Below are positions 28,639 through 39,439 of a stretch of DNA of 64,000 bases, piece by piece; within the stretch, counting starts at the first letter, position 1; every line of letters begins with the position of its first letter. Position numbers and translations under genes: made by a program. The stretch is from positions 18,588,851-18,652,850 of the forward strand of contig NC_079877.1 of the NCBI RefSeq assembly GCF_029227915.1, given 5' to 3'. The notes below the pieces were generated by a model that saw nothing but the letters and a program-made list of their open reading frames with translations, was not told where the DNA came from and did not search any database. Source of the DNA: Hydractinia symbiolongicarpus. Lineage: Eukaryota > Cnidaria > Hydrozoa > Anthoathecata > Hydractiniidae.

Positions 28639-31600
28639 TCTTTGATCATGTACAGATCAAGGTGATAAGTACGCGTAAACCTCTTTTGGGATGTGGCCCT
28701 CTCCCGGATTGATTGCGAAACAAAAGGTGCATCTACGTCATGGGTGGCGAAGATGCCAGAACTGACAACCTATGCCTACAAGGCTGGTGGATTTGGAGGG
28801 GGCTGCAAAGCAATTCAAGGTCGTTGAGCCCAAGACAAACTCCGATAAGGCACCGTGGCGACTCGTCTATGGTCAAAAGCAACACAAAAAAGGTTTAGAC
28901 ACTATGGTATGCTGGATGGGCACTGTTTTTACATCAAGGAATTAGATGTGCTGACCCAACACTGGGAATGCGAGGTATGTAAACAGAAGTTTAATTACGC
29001 CTTTTCCCTCACACGGCATAAAAGTAACGAATGCGAGGGCGTCAAGACGACGATTATCTGCAAGGATGGGAAGGTGAGACGTATGCCGAGCAAGAGAGAA
29101 CGTCTTCTATGATGAAGGTTTTAGCCACGATGCTTCAAAATGGGTGGAATACATGTCAACGCAAACCGGAAGACATATTCATTATGTCCTATGTGGTCAT
29201 GGTGGTGAACGTGTTATCCGTGAGGATAAAAAGGAGTGGAAAGTTGATGGCTATGAGCCTGTCACAAAAACTATGTACGAGTACAACGGTTGCAAATGAC
29301 ACGGATGCCCCTGTCAGCCCGAGATAACCGATGTGGACAAGGCCCATTACACCGCAACCCTGTCTAAGGAAAGGATGATACGGGAACAGGGCTACAACCT
29401 CGTCACAGCTTGGGAATGTGAAAAACCACCCAAATTCAAGAGGTACTTTCAGAAGGAGTTCAGACCATATCTCCACTACCTGTTATTTGATTTCGAAGCT
29501 CTCCTATCACCTTTAAATTACCGGCAAACCTCCGATCTAACATACCCTTCAAGACATGTTCTGGTAAGTGTTGGTATTGCCGATAGTTTAAACGGCCACC
29601 CGACGTTCATCGAGCACGAGGACCCCAAGGTTTTGGTCAAACACTTTGTGGAGGAGCTGGAAAAGAGGCACGCCCTCATTGTGAAAGAGGTTGGGAAAAT
29701 GTACCCGAAGCCCGACGACTTTGAAATGCTCTCAAAAAAGAACCAGGAGTTGTGGGATGAGTGGGTAAATCAAGTAGCTGTAATAGGATTTAATTCCGGT
29801 AGGTACGGCATCAACCTAATCAAGCGGTATTTTGTTGAAGAGATCGCGCAGGGCGATAAGATCAAGGTGGCAAAAAAGTATAAGGACTACATGTTTCTCA
29901 CTATCTCAAGATTTAAATTCTAGATATTAAAAATTCCCTTGCCCCCGGCCTAAACTATTACGGTTGGTGCAAGTCGTTGGAATGTAAGCTCGAAAAGCTC
30001 ATGTTTTCGTATGAATGGTTGGCGAGCCTGGAGAAGCTGAACCACTTTGGGCCTGTGGCTCACGAGGACTTTTATAGCCGTCCAAGTGGGAGAAACACAC
30101 TATCCGGCAATGAGTACGAGACATTCCGCTCCGAGTTTTACAGGCGAGGCTGTTGCACCATGATGGACTGGTTGCGTGAGTACAACTTAGCCGATGTGGA
30201 ACCTTTCATTGAAGCTGTGAACAAGACGAGGTTGCAATATTACGATGATGAAATCGATATTTTGAAGGACGCAGTCAGTATTCCGGTCGTTTCGATGCGC
30301 TACGTATTGAACATGTCTCTACGGCGGAACCCAAAGCTAGAGCTATACGCTCCGGGAGACCCATGCAGGCATAGGTGTATAGACTCTTGCTATGGCAAGA
30401 CTTGTAGGGCCTGCAATGAGGTACGGAAAACATGTGAAAAATGTACGAGGAATGAGGCCTACGACCTTTTGCGGACAGGGATGGTGGGCGTTCCCGCGAT
30501 CATATTCTGTAGATACCACGAATGAGACGTGACGGGTATCAGATCTCACATGTAAGGCGAATCCCACAAGTGCAAGACTATTCTAGGGTATGATGCAAAC
30601 ATGCTGTATCCAAGTACCCTTATGCCGGAATTTCCTTGTGGGAAGGAACAGTTAATCAAGGTGGCCACACCGACATCGGCACATAACTTAGAGCTACTGG
30701 CGCGGTGTGTGATGGATGGATCGTTGTTTGGGTTTGCCAAGGTTGATATCGAGGTACCTGAAAATCTGCGCGAAAGGTTTAGTGAAATGGCTCCCTGTTT
30801 GTCGTCAAGGGGTTACCTGATGATCAAATCCGCGGGCACATGCACGAATACTTAGAAACTACGGGCTGCAAGCGTTTTCCGGATACACGTAAGCTTTGGG
30901 TTTGATGGGAGCCGAAAAAATCCTACTGTATACCCCTGTGCTAAAATGGTACCTTAGCCATGGGCTAAGGGTTACTGCCTTTCACCAATTCCTCAAGTAC
31001 GCTCGAGGTAGGCCCTCTGCCTGGTTCCCAGAGGAGATTGCCGATGCACGACGACATGCTGATAAAGACTCCGACAAACGTATTGCGGGGGATACGGCAA
31101 AGTTGAAAGACAACTCGTTCTACGTGAAGATGATTAAAGATTTGGCAAGGCATGAAAATACTACATTTACAAGGGATGAAAAGGAGGTTGATGCAGCCCT
31201 GCGGAGCCCGTACCTGGAGGACCTTGAAGAGATTGGGAATGCGTATCAGGTAAGAAGGGGCAAGCACAAATGTACTATCGATAGAGCTTACCAGTGTGGT
31301 ATCGCGGTATATCAACTAGCCAAGCTTCGGATGTTGGAATTTTACTATGATTTTCTGGATAGGTACGTGGATCGTCGGGACTTTGAGTATATTTACATGG
31401 ACACCGACAGTGCGTATTTTGCCATTTCTGGAAAAGAGTCGAGGGATGTCGTTCGTCCGATAAAGATAGTACGATAAAGACGTAAAAAACTGGCTCGTCA
31501 CCGACAAGTACTCGAGTCGAACAGGGGGTTATTTAAGGCGGAATTTATTGGGTTTCGGATGATTGCCGTGACAGCCAAATGCTACTTTGTTGAAGGTAAG

Positions 31601-31809
31601 GACGGCACCAAATTCTCATGTAAGGGCATGTCAAAGAGACAATATGCTGTGACCTGGGGTAGATACCTGAGTGCGCTGAAGGGCGGTTTGGGCATGGCCA
31701 AAAACGTAGGTTTTCGGGTACATGACAAAACAAGCTCGGGCTCTCGGCCTTCAACGACAATAGAGTCGTGAACGATGACGGGGTACATACCTCCCCGTTT
31801 ATGGTTTAA
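28639..31809 (+). pseudogene. DNA polymerase B, main part (outer left Polinton)
   Basis: It resumes after the nested element with DHVQIKVISTRKPLLGCG. A C2H2-like finger follows (ECEVCKQKFNYAFSLTRHKS), then exonuclease I FDFEALLSP (about 29,490), exonuclease II GFNSGRYGINLIKRYF (about 29,790), a cysteine cluster (30,365-30,450), motif A GYDANMLYPST (about 30,590), motif B KLKDNSFYVKM (about 31,105) and motif C YIYMDTDSAYFAISG (about 31,390). In the exonuclease II motif the Asp kept in the 33.3-kb copy (KYDIY) is Gly here. Many lesions are visible: stop near 28,711, scrambled 28,770-28,850, frameshifts near 29,110 and 29,300, stop near 29,923, stops near 30,525 and 30,853, frameshifts near 31,470 and 31,730. 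Confidence 0.85.
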
Positions 31810-31819
31810 AGGAATAAAA

Positions 31820-32399
31820 ATGGAGGTGTGTTTGTATGTTGCGGTAATTCTACGCTATGCTCTGATCGCATTTTGCTTCCTCAGATACAGACATATAATA
31901 AATAAGATGTCTGATGTTGCACAAGTCTTTGACAATGCCTCCGCAGAATATGAAAATATTGAAAAGCCAATCGATAAGCGTCGGGTGCTGAAAGAGCCCC
32001 CACGTAAGGGCAAAGGGCACCTTTTACCAAAGAAGTGTACAGAAGAGTTTGTTGACAAGGTCCCAGAAGAGGCGGTAGAAAAGGTATATGCCGAGTATGT
32101 GCAGCGTAAACTCCACGAAAAGGGTGAAAAACAGCGAAAGCGTTAAGTACCCACGTGGTCCATGTATATACTAATCTGGTAGCCAATTTTGTGGACATCG
32201 ACAATATCGAGGATCTTTGCAGGGACATCAACGAGGACCCTGTTATCCGGGATGCCATAGCAGACCTGGGCATTCTCGTGTACTGCACGTTGGGTAAATG
32301 TTTAGCACGCTCCTGGTCCTGTCTCACACAGCCCGGCATATGAGCAAAAAGAAAGAGAACGCGGAGAAGGAGGCAGATACGGCAGAGACGGTGCTATAA
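31820..32399 (+). pseudogene. Polinton membrane protein PW (outer left copy)
   Basis: The ATG at 31,820 follows AATAAAA, ten bases after the polymerase stop. It has one membrane span (VAVILRYALIAFCFLRYRHI), then MSDVAQVFDNASAEYENIEK, HLLPKKCTEEFVDKVPEEAV and VQRKLHEKGEK. A frameshift at about 32,138 moves to VHVYTNLVANFVDIDNIEDL, DINEDPVIRDAIADLGI and a hydrophobic end. A second shift near 32,320 gives a charged tail whose stop (32,397-32,399) overlaps the next AATAAA. Unlike the other two copies it has no structured leader upstream. Confidence 0.55.
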
Positions 32400-32403
32400 T
32401 AAA

Positions 32404-32749
32404 ATGAGTGAAGATGAGAAACAAGAAGAAAGAGTCATTACTAAGCCACCGAAGCATCCGGGAAGGGTTGCACAGGGACACAAATTCGGCACTGATGAAG
32501 AAGAGGAAAGAAGAAATGAAGCAACAAAAGGGCACTGCAGAGCCTGTACTCAAAGCCTCTTCTGGAGATAGTTTCATACAGTCGGCTCACATCTATGGGG
32601 TTGGAACATTGGCCGTGCTTGCCATAGGCGTCGGGGCTTGGTATTTGTTTAGCAAGGGTAAAAACAAACCCCAAAACCCCACACCAGAGCCCCAACAGGG
32701 GAAACAGGACAAAAACCAACCAAATATCAATTTTTTCAAAATGCATTAA
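32404..32749 (+). pseudogene. Small membrane protein with HPGRVAQGHK motif (outer left copy)
   Basis: The ATG immediately follows AATAAA. The N-terminus reads MSEDEKQEERVITKPPKHPG RV; a frameshift near 32,506 leads to EEMKQQKGTAEPVLKASSGD, a transmembrane span (IYGVGTLAVLAIGVGAWYLF), a basic Pro/Gln-rich tail and INFFKMH. Same layout as the 22,887-23,239 gene. Gene order PW, this gene, then the 32,757 gene is the same as in the nested element. Confidence 0.5.
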
Positions 32750-32756
32750 ATATAAA

Positions 32757-33011
32757 ATGAGTGCAAGCAACGTAACACCGAAGGAAAAGGAGATTTTGGA
32801 TATGCCCTATGAAACAGTCGTGGACCTTAGTTTCACCTTTGACAATGCCATGGCAGGTAAAAAGTTCCTGGGCATAACAAGGCCATCGATAAAAATGGAC
32901 ACAAATGACGTTCTCAAGATGGTAGCCTATCTTGCAGCAGGCCGGGCGAGTTGCGAGATTGCGGTGAAAAAAGGGTGGCTGCCCTCAACCATCGTACCGA
33001 AGCCTAAATAA
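32757..33011 (+). CDS. Small hydrophobic Polinton protein (outer left copy)
   Basis: An intact 84-codon frame starts MSASNVTPKEKEILDMPYET and ends LPSTIVPKPK. VLKMVAYLAAGRASCEIAVK with KKGW aligns with the 22,633-22,875 protein. It begins eight bases after the previous stop, with ATATAAA before the ATG. No ATPase follows, although one would be expected by comparison with the nested element. Confidence 0.5.
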   Translation: MSASNVTPKEKEILDMPYETVVDLSFTFDNAMAGKKFLGITRPSIKMDTNDVLKMVAYLAAGRASCEIAVKKGWLPSTIVPKPK

Positions 33012-33059
33012 GTGTCCAGTAATAATTCGTGTCTGTCCCTAGGGGCAAAAACGAGTTAA

Positions 33060-33345
33060 TATGGAATGAAGCAAGAGCTGTTAAGAATGTAAACATTTTT
33101 TATCCTTGGACAAGTTTAGAATCAAGCGTAATGGTTAAACTACAAAGACATGTATCAAATGCCTGGATAAAGCGAAGGCGTTAACGATCGTAATAGGTGC
33201 CTGCATCAAAGGGTTAGGGGCTATTGTAGAGACTGCAGGGGAGTCAGTATTGCCCTCATGAAAAAAGGAGATCCCGATGCAGAGACTGCAAGGGGAGTGA
33301 AATTTGCAAGCATGGTAGACGAAGGACCTGTTTTAAAGTTGAACT
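33060..33345 (+). pseudogene. Zinc-binding repeat protein, decayed
   Basis: Frames show KTCIKCLDKAKAL, then RNRCLHQRVRGYCRDC, and finally CRDCKGSEICKHGRRRTCFK. The recurring IC.H(G/E)..R..CRDC pattern is a known zinc-binding repeat of giant-virus and Polinton proteins. Stops and frame changes break it into pieces. It occupies the position just before the right element's polymerase starts, where that element's left inverted repeat would be expected, and so marks the fusion point. Confidence 0.5.
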
Positions 33346-33360
33346 CTACCTATAATAAAG

Positions 33361-36300
33361 ATGAGTTGGTTCAAGAACGCTATCAGCAAACTATACCGTG
33401 TCGGCACCAGTAGCGGCAACACGAGACGCTCTCGCCGATCAACTACGAAGCGTGAGGGATACCGTTACCTACTACTATAACAAGACGAAGGAGAAAATCT
33501 CAGGAGCGACAACGCTCCACGACGAGGTCCAACACATCACCATCCAAGACGAATATCAGGGAATCACAGACCTCAAACACATGTTCGGGAGGGAGGAGAA
33601 GCCGACCACGAACCCGGAGGGGATCGAAGTTATCCAGTACATATTTGACAAGAATGACACTCAATTTTTGGAAGATGGAAACCGCATCAAAACGTGGCGG
33701 TTCAACAAGAACCTTAATCAACCATTGACGGAGGCTATCATACGAAAAATCACGCCTCACGTAGACATGCGCGCCAAGGTAGCCTACAGATTTAGCTGTG
33801 ATATTTACCGAGGTGGTGGCAATGTAGCTGATTACCACAAGACCAAGAGCTCCAAGTCACTCTCAAGCATGGCGGAAATCGAAGCCTTCATGGAAGAATG
33901 CAAGATGAAACGTCTGGATCTGGAAGATGCGGAGTTCTGGACCAAAGCCTACTTACCACCTGACAGAACCATCGAGACCCCCAGAGCTTACGAAGGCAAA
34001 ATAGTCTTCAAGCATGTACAGGTCAAGATCATCTCCGCGAGGGAGCCCTTACTTGGATGTGGACCTTTGCCGGACAGGCTGCGGCGCAAAAGGTGCATCT
34101 ACAGCTTTGACAAAGAGGACGAAAGAACCGACAGCCTGTGCTTCTGGAGATGCCTCGCGGTCCACTATCAAGGAGAGCGAAAGCAGCGCGAAAAATACAT
34201 CACGCAGGAAACTCTTACCCTAGCACGAGAGTACTACGATGACACCAAGCTGAAGCGGGAAGGATTACGTGCCACGAAGCTGGTGGAGTTCGAGGGTATC
34301 GCCAAGCACTTCAAGATCAACATCAGTGTCTTTGAGCCCAAGACGAACTCACACAAGGAATCATGAATCAGAATCAGTACAAGGAGGGGTTAGACACGAT
34401 CAGCCTCGGCATGCTGGATGGCCACTGTTTCTTCATCAAGAAGATGGATGTTTTGACTCAGAGCTTGGAATGCGAGGCTTGCACCCAAATCTTCACCAGA
34501 TCTGAAAACCTCACGCGGCATAAAAAGAACGAGTGCGAGGGCGTCAAGACGACGATCATTTGCAAAGGCAAAAAAGTCAAGCGCATGCCGAGCAAGTCGG
34601 AGAAAGTCTTTTACGACGAAGAGGGTTGCAGCTACGCGGCGTGTCAATGGATAGAAGCAATGTCGGAGAAGACGGAGAGACATATACATCACGCACTCTG
34701 CGGGCACGGTGGAGAACGTGTTATACGTGAAGGTAATAAGGAGGTCTACAAAGTAGACGGTTATGAACCTCAGACCAAAACAGTCTATGAGTAGCACGGC
34801 TGCAAGTGGCATGAATACCCATGTCAACCGCAAAGAACCAACGCGGATAAAAATCGGTACGTTCTCACCGGGTTCAAGAAAGACTACATCCGAAAACGCG
34901 GCTACAACCTGGTCACCACTTGGGAGTGTGAAAACCCGCCAAAAATAAAGAGGCTCCCCAAGAAAGAATTTCGGCCATATCCCCACTTCATCGTCTTTGA
35001 CTTTGAAACTCTCCTAGCACCTTTACACCAGCGGCAAACAGACAATCTAACATACATCTCGGATCATGTCCCCTTGAGTGTGGCCATTCACGATAGTCTT
35101 AATGAACATCCAACGTTCATCATGCACGAGTATCCCAAGGTGTTGGTGCGGAAATTCGTTGAGCAACTCGAGCAGAGGCAAGCTCTTATCGTCGAAGAAT
35201 TCGAAAGACTACACCCCAAGCCCGATGATTTTGACATGCTATCAGACAGAGCCCAAACCGCTTGGAACGAGTGGTTAAACCAAGTGACGGTGATAGGCTT
35301 CAACAGCGGAAAGTATGACATCTACCTAATCAAGCGGTATTTTGTCGAGCGAATTGCCGAAAACGATGAGAAGATCAACGTGGCAAAGAAAGACAACGCC
35401 TACATGTTCCTCACAACTTCGAGGTTCAAATTTCTTGACATTAAGAACTTTCTCGCCCCCGGGATGAGTTACGCCGGCTGGTGCAAGTCTCTGGAATGCG
35501 GGATCGAAAAGCTCGTGTTTCCTTACGGATGGCTGTTGGACTACGACAAGCTGAACCATGTCGGCTCCGTCGAGCACGAGGACTTCTATAGTAGTCTTTG
35601 CGGAGAAAAATACCCTATCCCCTGAAGAGTACCAAACATTCTGTGGAGAGTTTTACAAGCGCGGTTGCATCACTATGCTGGATTGGCTGGCTGAATACAA
35701 CCTAGCAGACGCGCTGCCCTTCGTCGATGCTGTTGACAAGACGCGAACTACATACTACGGGGATGAGATTGACATTTTGAAGGGCGCCGTTAGCATTCCG
35801 GGTGTATCGATGAGATACGTCTTGAACAAGTCTCTGCTCTTGAACCCCGAGTTAGAGCTCTATGCGCCAGGAGAACCATGCAAGCATAAATGCAACGAAG
35901 CCTGCTTCAAAACCCGCTGCAAGGCTTGCGTTGATGTTTAAAAAACCTGCGGCGATTGCACGAGAAATTAGGTTTACGAGCTCTTGCAAACAGGCATGGT
36001 TGGAGGCCCCGCGATCGTCTCTTGCAGGTACCATGAGCGAAATGTGACAGCCATAAGATCTCACATCAATAACGAACCCCGCAAGTGCAAGACCATTCTA
36101 GGTTATGACGCTAACATGCTCTACCCGAGTACCCTGCTACAGGACTTCCCATCACGCGAACACTACGTTTACCAGAGATTTAAAGGAGGTTGATGCAGCG
36201 ATGAGATCCCCGTACCTCGAAGACCTTGAAGAGATCGGAGAAGCGTACGAAGTAAGAAAGGGCAGGCATGGGGTTAGCATCGATAAAGCTTACCAGTGCA

Positions 36301-36836
36301 TTATTGCCGTCTACCAGATGGCGAAAATGCGCATGCTCGAGTTCTATTATGATTTTCTGTATCAGTACGTGGATAGTCGAGATTTTTGAGTATGTGTACA
36401 TGGACACAGACAGTGCCTATTTCGCCATCTCCGGGGAAGAGCTACGAGATGTCGTTCGCTTGACAGTCCTCGAGCAGTACGATGAGGATGTGAAAACATG
36501 GCTTGTCACCGACACTCGTGTCGAACGGGATGGTTGTTCAAACCCGAATTCATCAGATCCCGGATGATTGCTTTAACGGCGAAGTGCTACTTCGTCGAGG
36601 GTCAAAAAGGCACAAAGTTCTCGTGTAAAGGCATGTCAAAAAGACAGAATGATGTGACTTGGGCTAGGTACCTGAGTACGTTAAAGGGTAGTTTAGACAC
36701 TGCCAAAAACATAGGTTTCAGGGTTCACAACCAGGGCATGGTGACTTATGAGCAAAACAAGCTAGGACTATCGGCGTTTTACGATAAGCGAGTCGTGCAC
36801 GAGGACGGCGTGCACACCTCCCCGCTTATGTTGTAA
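33361..36836 (+). pseudogene. DNA polymerase B (right Polinton)
   Basis: It starts MSWFKNAISKLY after AATAAAG; a small deletion near 33,394 shifts the frame. It continues with KTWRFNKNLNQPL, FCWRC-type text (SLCFWRCLAVHY), a C2H2 finger (ECEACTQIFTRSENLTRHKK), exonuclease I FDFETLLAP (about 35,000), exonuclease II GFNSGKYDIYLIKRYF, and motif A GYDANMLYPST (about 36,105). It then jumps near 36,155 to ATTTAAAGGAGG-type sequence, and motif C YVYMDTDSAYFAISG follows at about 36,390. About 520 bases including motif B are deleted at the jump. There are stops near 34,792, 35,625 and 35,940 and a frameshift near 36,388. Same lineage as the 28.6-31.8 kb copy. Confidence 0.85.
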
Positions 36837-36897
36837 GAATAGCGAGGTTTACCTGTCCAGATTCTGTACGGCGATGCTTTACAAAAACCAACAACAA

Positions 36898-37377
36898 ATG
36901 GAGTTTAAACAATGCTCACACTGCAAACAACCCAGAAAACTCGATAACTTCGAGTTAAAGAAGAACGGCCTGCGAACTAAGCAGTGCATAAAATGCCTCG
37001 ATGCCTAGAGGGCGTGGTCGGAACGTAACAGATGCCCACATGAAAAGCGACCAGGACAGTGCGCCATATGTGATTTGCCCTGGTATATGTATCTTATTTT
37101 TACTAAGATTCACAATGCTCTAAAATATGACAGGGAGATATTCCACACGGAGTACTTAGGCTGCGAAGGCAGCATATCCAGTCACAGTTCAAAGATGGTA
37201 TGAACTGGGGAAACCGAGGTCAGTGGCAATTCGATCATAAAACCCCCATTAAATACAGACAGAATGGCAAGTACCCTAGCGATGAGGTACAATTAGCGCG
37301 GCTCCATTACACCAACGTTCAACCAATGTGGGTCGCGGAGAACCAGACGAAGGGTCCTAGATTCATCTCCAATTAGA
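36898..37377 (+). pseudogene. Zinc-ribbon plus HNH-like endonuclease (right Polinton)
   Basis: MEFKQCSHCKQPRKLDNFEL and CIKCLDA form the zinc ribbon, then a stop. Further frames show RNRCPHEKRPGQCAICDLPW, TEYLGCE, QFKDGMNWGNRGQWQFDHKT (His retained), LHYTNVQPMWVAENQTKG and FISN. Order and spacing match the 14,355 copy; one stop and one short deletion near 37,170 break it. Position between polymerase and PW leader is as in the nested element. Confidence 0.6.
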
Positions 37378-37403
37378 ATGCTCGTTAGGTGGTTGTACAC
37401 CAA

Positions 37404-37478
37404 CCATCTAAACAAATGCAATTGTGCCTATGTATCACCATAGTACTGCCTTATGTCTTGGTTTATTGCTTGCTTCTT
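37404..37478 (+). pseudogene. Orphan 5' end of a PW gene
   Basis: ATGCAATTGTGCCTATG and the following bases encode QLCLCITIVLPYVLV, matching the start of the PW gene at 38,862 (TCLCLTIILPYVLI). The match ends abruptly at 37,478, where the conserved leader begins. It appears to be the relic of a previous PW gene interrupted or replaced by a leader-plus-PW unit. Confidence 0.55.
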
Positions 37479-38055
37479 ACGCTATCGACAACTTTGAGTC
37501 ACTCCACTTCAGTATGAAGCGGTAGCAACAAGATCAAACTCGTTTGCCTCATCCATTCAAAAATGTTTATCATTTCTGAATGATCAAGAGGTTTTCTGTA
37601 TGACTCAAGGTGATACCGAATAGATGTATACGAAGCTCGATATATAGAAAAATTGTGGGAGCAGGCTTAGTTCCTGGCTGAAGGATAGGGCGTGCGCGGG
37701 CGATAGCACGTCCTAGCTGGTAGCGGCCGTCTCGCCCCGGTTACTCCCACGCTGTGCCACGACGGGAAAAATTGTGCCAGTCGGGAAAAATTGTGCCAAA
37801 TGCCGGTTAAATGTCAGTGCTAGGAACGGCCACTGAAAGTGCTCACTTAACAGGTGGGTTCGTTAATGCGTAGTACAAGCACGACATTCTGTATAGAGTA
37901 TAAAGACCAAGTACGCTAAGCCTGCAAAGCAGGACAGCACTGAAAAACACCTCGGATATGGTAAACCAAAGGTTCCGAGTGGTATACTCACAGAATCAAA
38001 AAACCCTCTGGGTCCAAACAACAACAAAAACAACAAAACACACTGAGGGTTTCCT
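37479..38055 (+). promoter_or_regulatory. Conserved non-coding leader upstream of PW (right Polinton)
   Basis: It matches the reverse complement of 24,121-24,735 across almost its full length. Shared landmarks are ACAACTTTGAGTCACTCC, CGAAGCTCGATATATAG, the pseudoknot region, AATTGTGCCA with CCGGTTAAATGTCAGTGCTA, CGTAGTACAAGCACGACATT and GCCTGCAAAGCAGGAC. A LINE fragment (38,058-38,840) interrupts its 3' end; the last bases before the PW ATG continue at about 38,840. Confidence 0.6.
37655..37750 (+). ncRNA. Candidate structured RNA with covarying stem and pseudoknot (right copy)
   Basis: Outer stem GTGGGAG/CTCCCAC; small hairpin CAGG...CCTG; central stem TAGGGCGTGC/GCACGTCCTA (one G-U); its loop GGGCGA pairs with downstream TCGCCC. 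Relative to 24,413-24,505 the fifth outer pair changes from T-A to G-C, and the central stem and loop pairing change on both sides. This fits a selected structure. Confidence 0.5.
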
Positions 38056-38057
38056 TA

Positions 38058-38845
38058 TTTTATTTATTTATTTATTTATTTAAAAATATTTATACAGGAT
38101 GAGGACTTCAGTAATTTGCAAATATATACATAAATACAAAAAAACTGCTATCAATGTCCGTCCTGTCTGAGAATAAAAATGGAAAAAAGCAGTAAAAACA
38201 GTAAAAATAGTAAAAACGATAAAAACAAACAAAAATTGATCAACTAGAAATGCAACAGTATGCATACAAGGTGTGAAGTGACTTCATGTGGGAGCTAAAT
38301 AAGACATAGGTATAGTTCAAAACATTAATCCCACTTAGCTAAACTTGAAGCAGACTGGACGGCACAGTGACTAAGATAGCCGCTGAGAGTGCACATCGCC
38401 CAATAGCTGGCATCGTCTATTAAGAGAAGTACCCTCTGAGCGCCTTCATAAAAAGAGACATTTTATTGATTTTTCGAATTTCAAGTGGCAGTGAATTATA
38501 CAGTTTGCCCCCTGCAAAATAGAAACTCTGCCGGGCGATTTCTGGTTTGACCCGAGGTAACCTGACAATGCAGCCGTTATTTCGTGTGTTATTGTCATGT
38601 TGTTGGCTGACAAAATAATTGTCAAAATGTTCAGATGTTAGATCATTTAGTAGACACTTTTTAACGAGTACACAAATATTACGGTTGACGAGTCCTGTGA
38701 TGGATTGAATATTATCACTCCGGACAATCGATCTAGCACGGTTCTCAAGCGATTTTAATTTGTTGAGCTGTGTATTTGTGATAGGTATTCTCAATGCACT
38801 ACTATAAGTAATTAAAGGTTTTGTTTTAAAAAATAGGATGGTTTT
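38058..38845 (-). mobile_element. LINE 3' fragment (L2/CR1-like) with (TAAA)n tail
   Basis: On the minus strand the frame 38,420-38,845 reads ALRIPITNTQLNKLKSLENR, then LTSEHFDNYFVSQQHD and PEIARQSFYFAGGKLYNSLP before its stop, the C-terminus of a LINE reverse transcriptase. A 3' UTR and a short AAAT/ATTT array (38,058-38,082) end the insert. It interrupts the PW leader. A near-repeat of GGTTTTGTTTTAAAAAATA at its right edge (38,817-38,860) is a partial flank duplication. Confidence 0.8.
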
Positions 38846-38861
38846 GTTTTGAAAAATAAAC

Positions 38862-39432
38862 ATGCTGAGCGAAACATGCCTATGTCTCACAATAATTCTT
38901 CCGTACGTCTTGATCGTGCTTTGCTTTTTGCGCTATAGAAGGCTTCTAATAAAGATGTCTGCAATCTCAGAAATATTCCATGAAGCCGACATGCCAGCAG
39001 AAGCTTTCGAGCATCGCGACAAACCTATCGACAAGCGCCAAGCTTTTAAAGATGCTATACGCAAAGCCAAACAGCATCTCTTGGTGAAGAAATGTACAGA
39101 AGGTTTTGTTGACAAAGCCTCAGATGAGGCCATTGAAAAAGTGTATACGACTTCGTTCAACGTGAAATTCACGAGAAGGGAGAAAAGACCGCCAAATCAC
39201 TGTCCTCGCACGCGATTAGCATGTACGTCAAGGCCGTGGGCAATGCAGTTCAGCTCCATAGTGCTGAGGGTCTGAAAAAAGACATGGAGGAAGATCCGAT
39301 TATCAAGGACTCTATGGCGGATTTGGGGATACCCCCTTCATCCAGACACGGTTTTACTGACGGAACCAAGCCTTTATTGCTTCCTATTGAGGTTCAGTAT
39401 AAAAGAGGGTCCCGTCCGACCCCAAATCTGTA
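38862..39432 (+). pseudogene. Polinton membrane protein PW (right copy)
   Basis: The ATG follows AATAAAC. MLSETCLCLTIILPYVLIVL leads into a membrane span, then MSAISEIFHEADMPAEAFEH, HLLVKKCTEGFVDKASDEAI. A frameshift near 39,145 is compensated in another frame by MYVKAVGNAVQLHSAEGLKK and DMEEDPIIKDSMADLGI. The expected hydrophobic C-terminus is replaced by an unrelated tail ending at 39,432. Confidence 0.55.
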
Positions 39433-39439
39433 AGATAAA

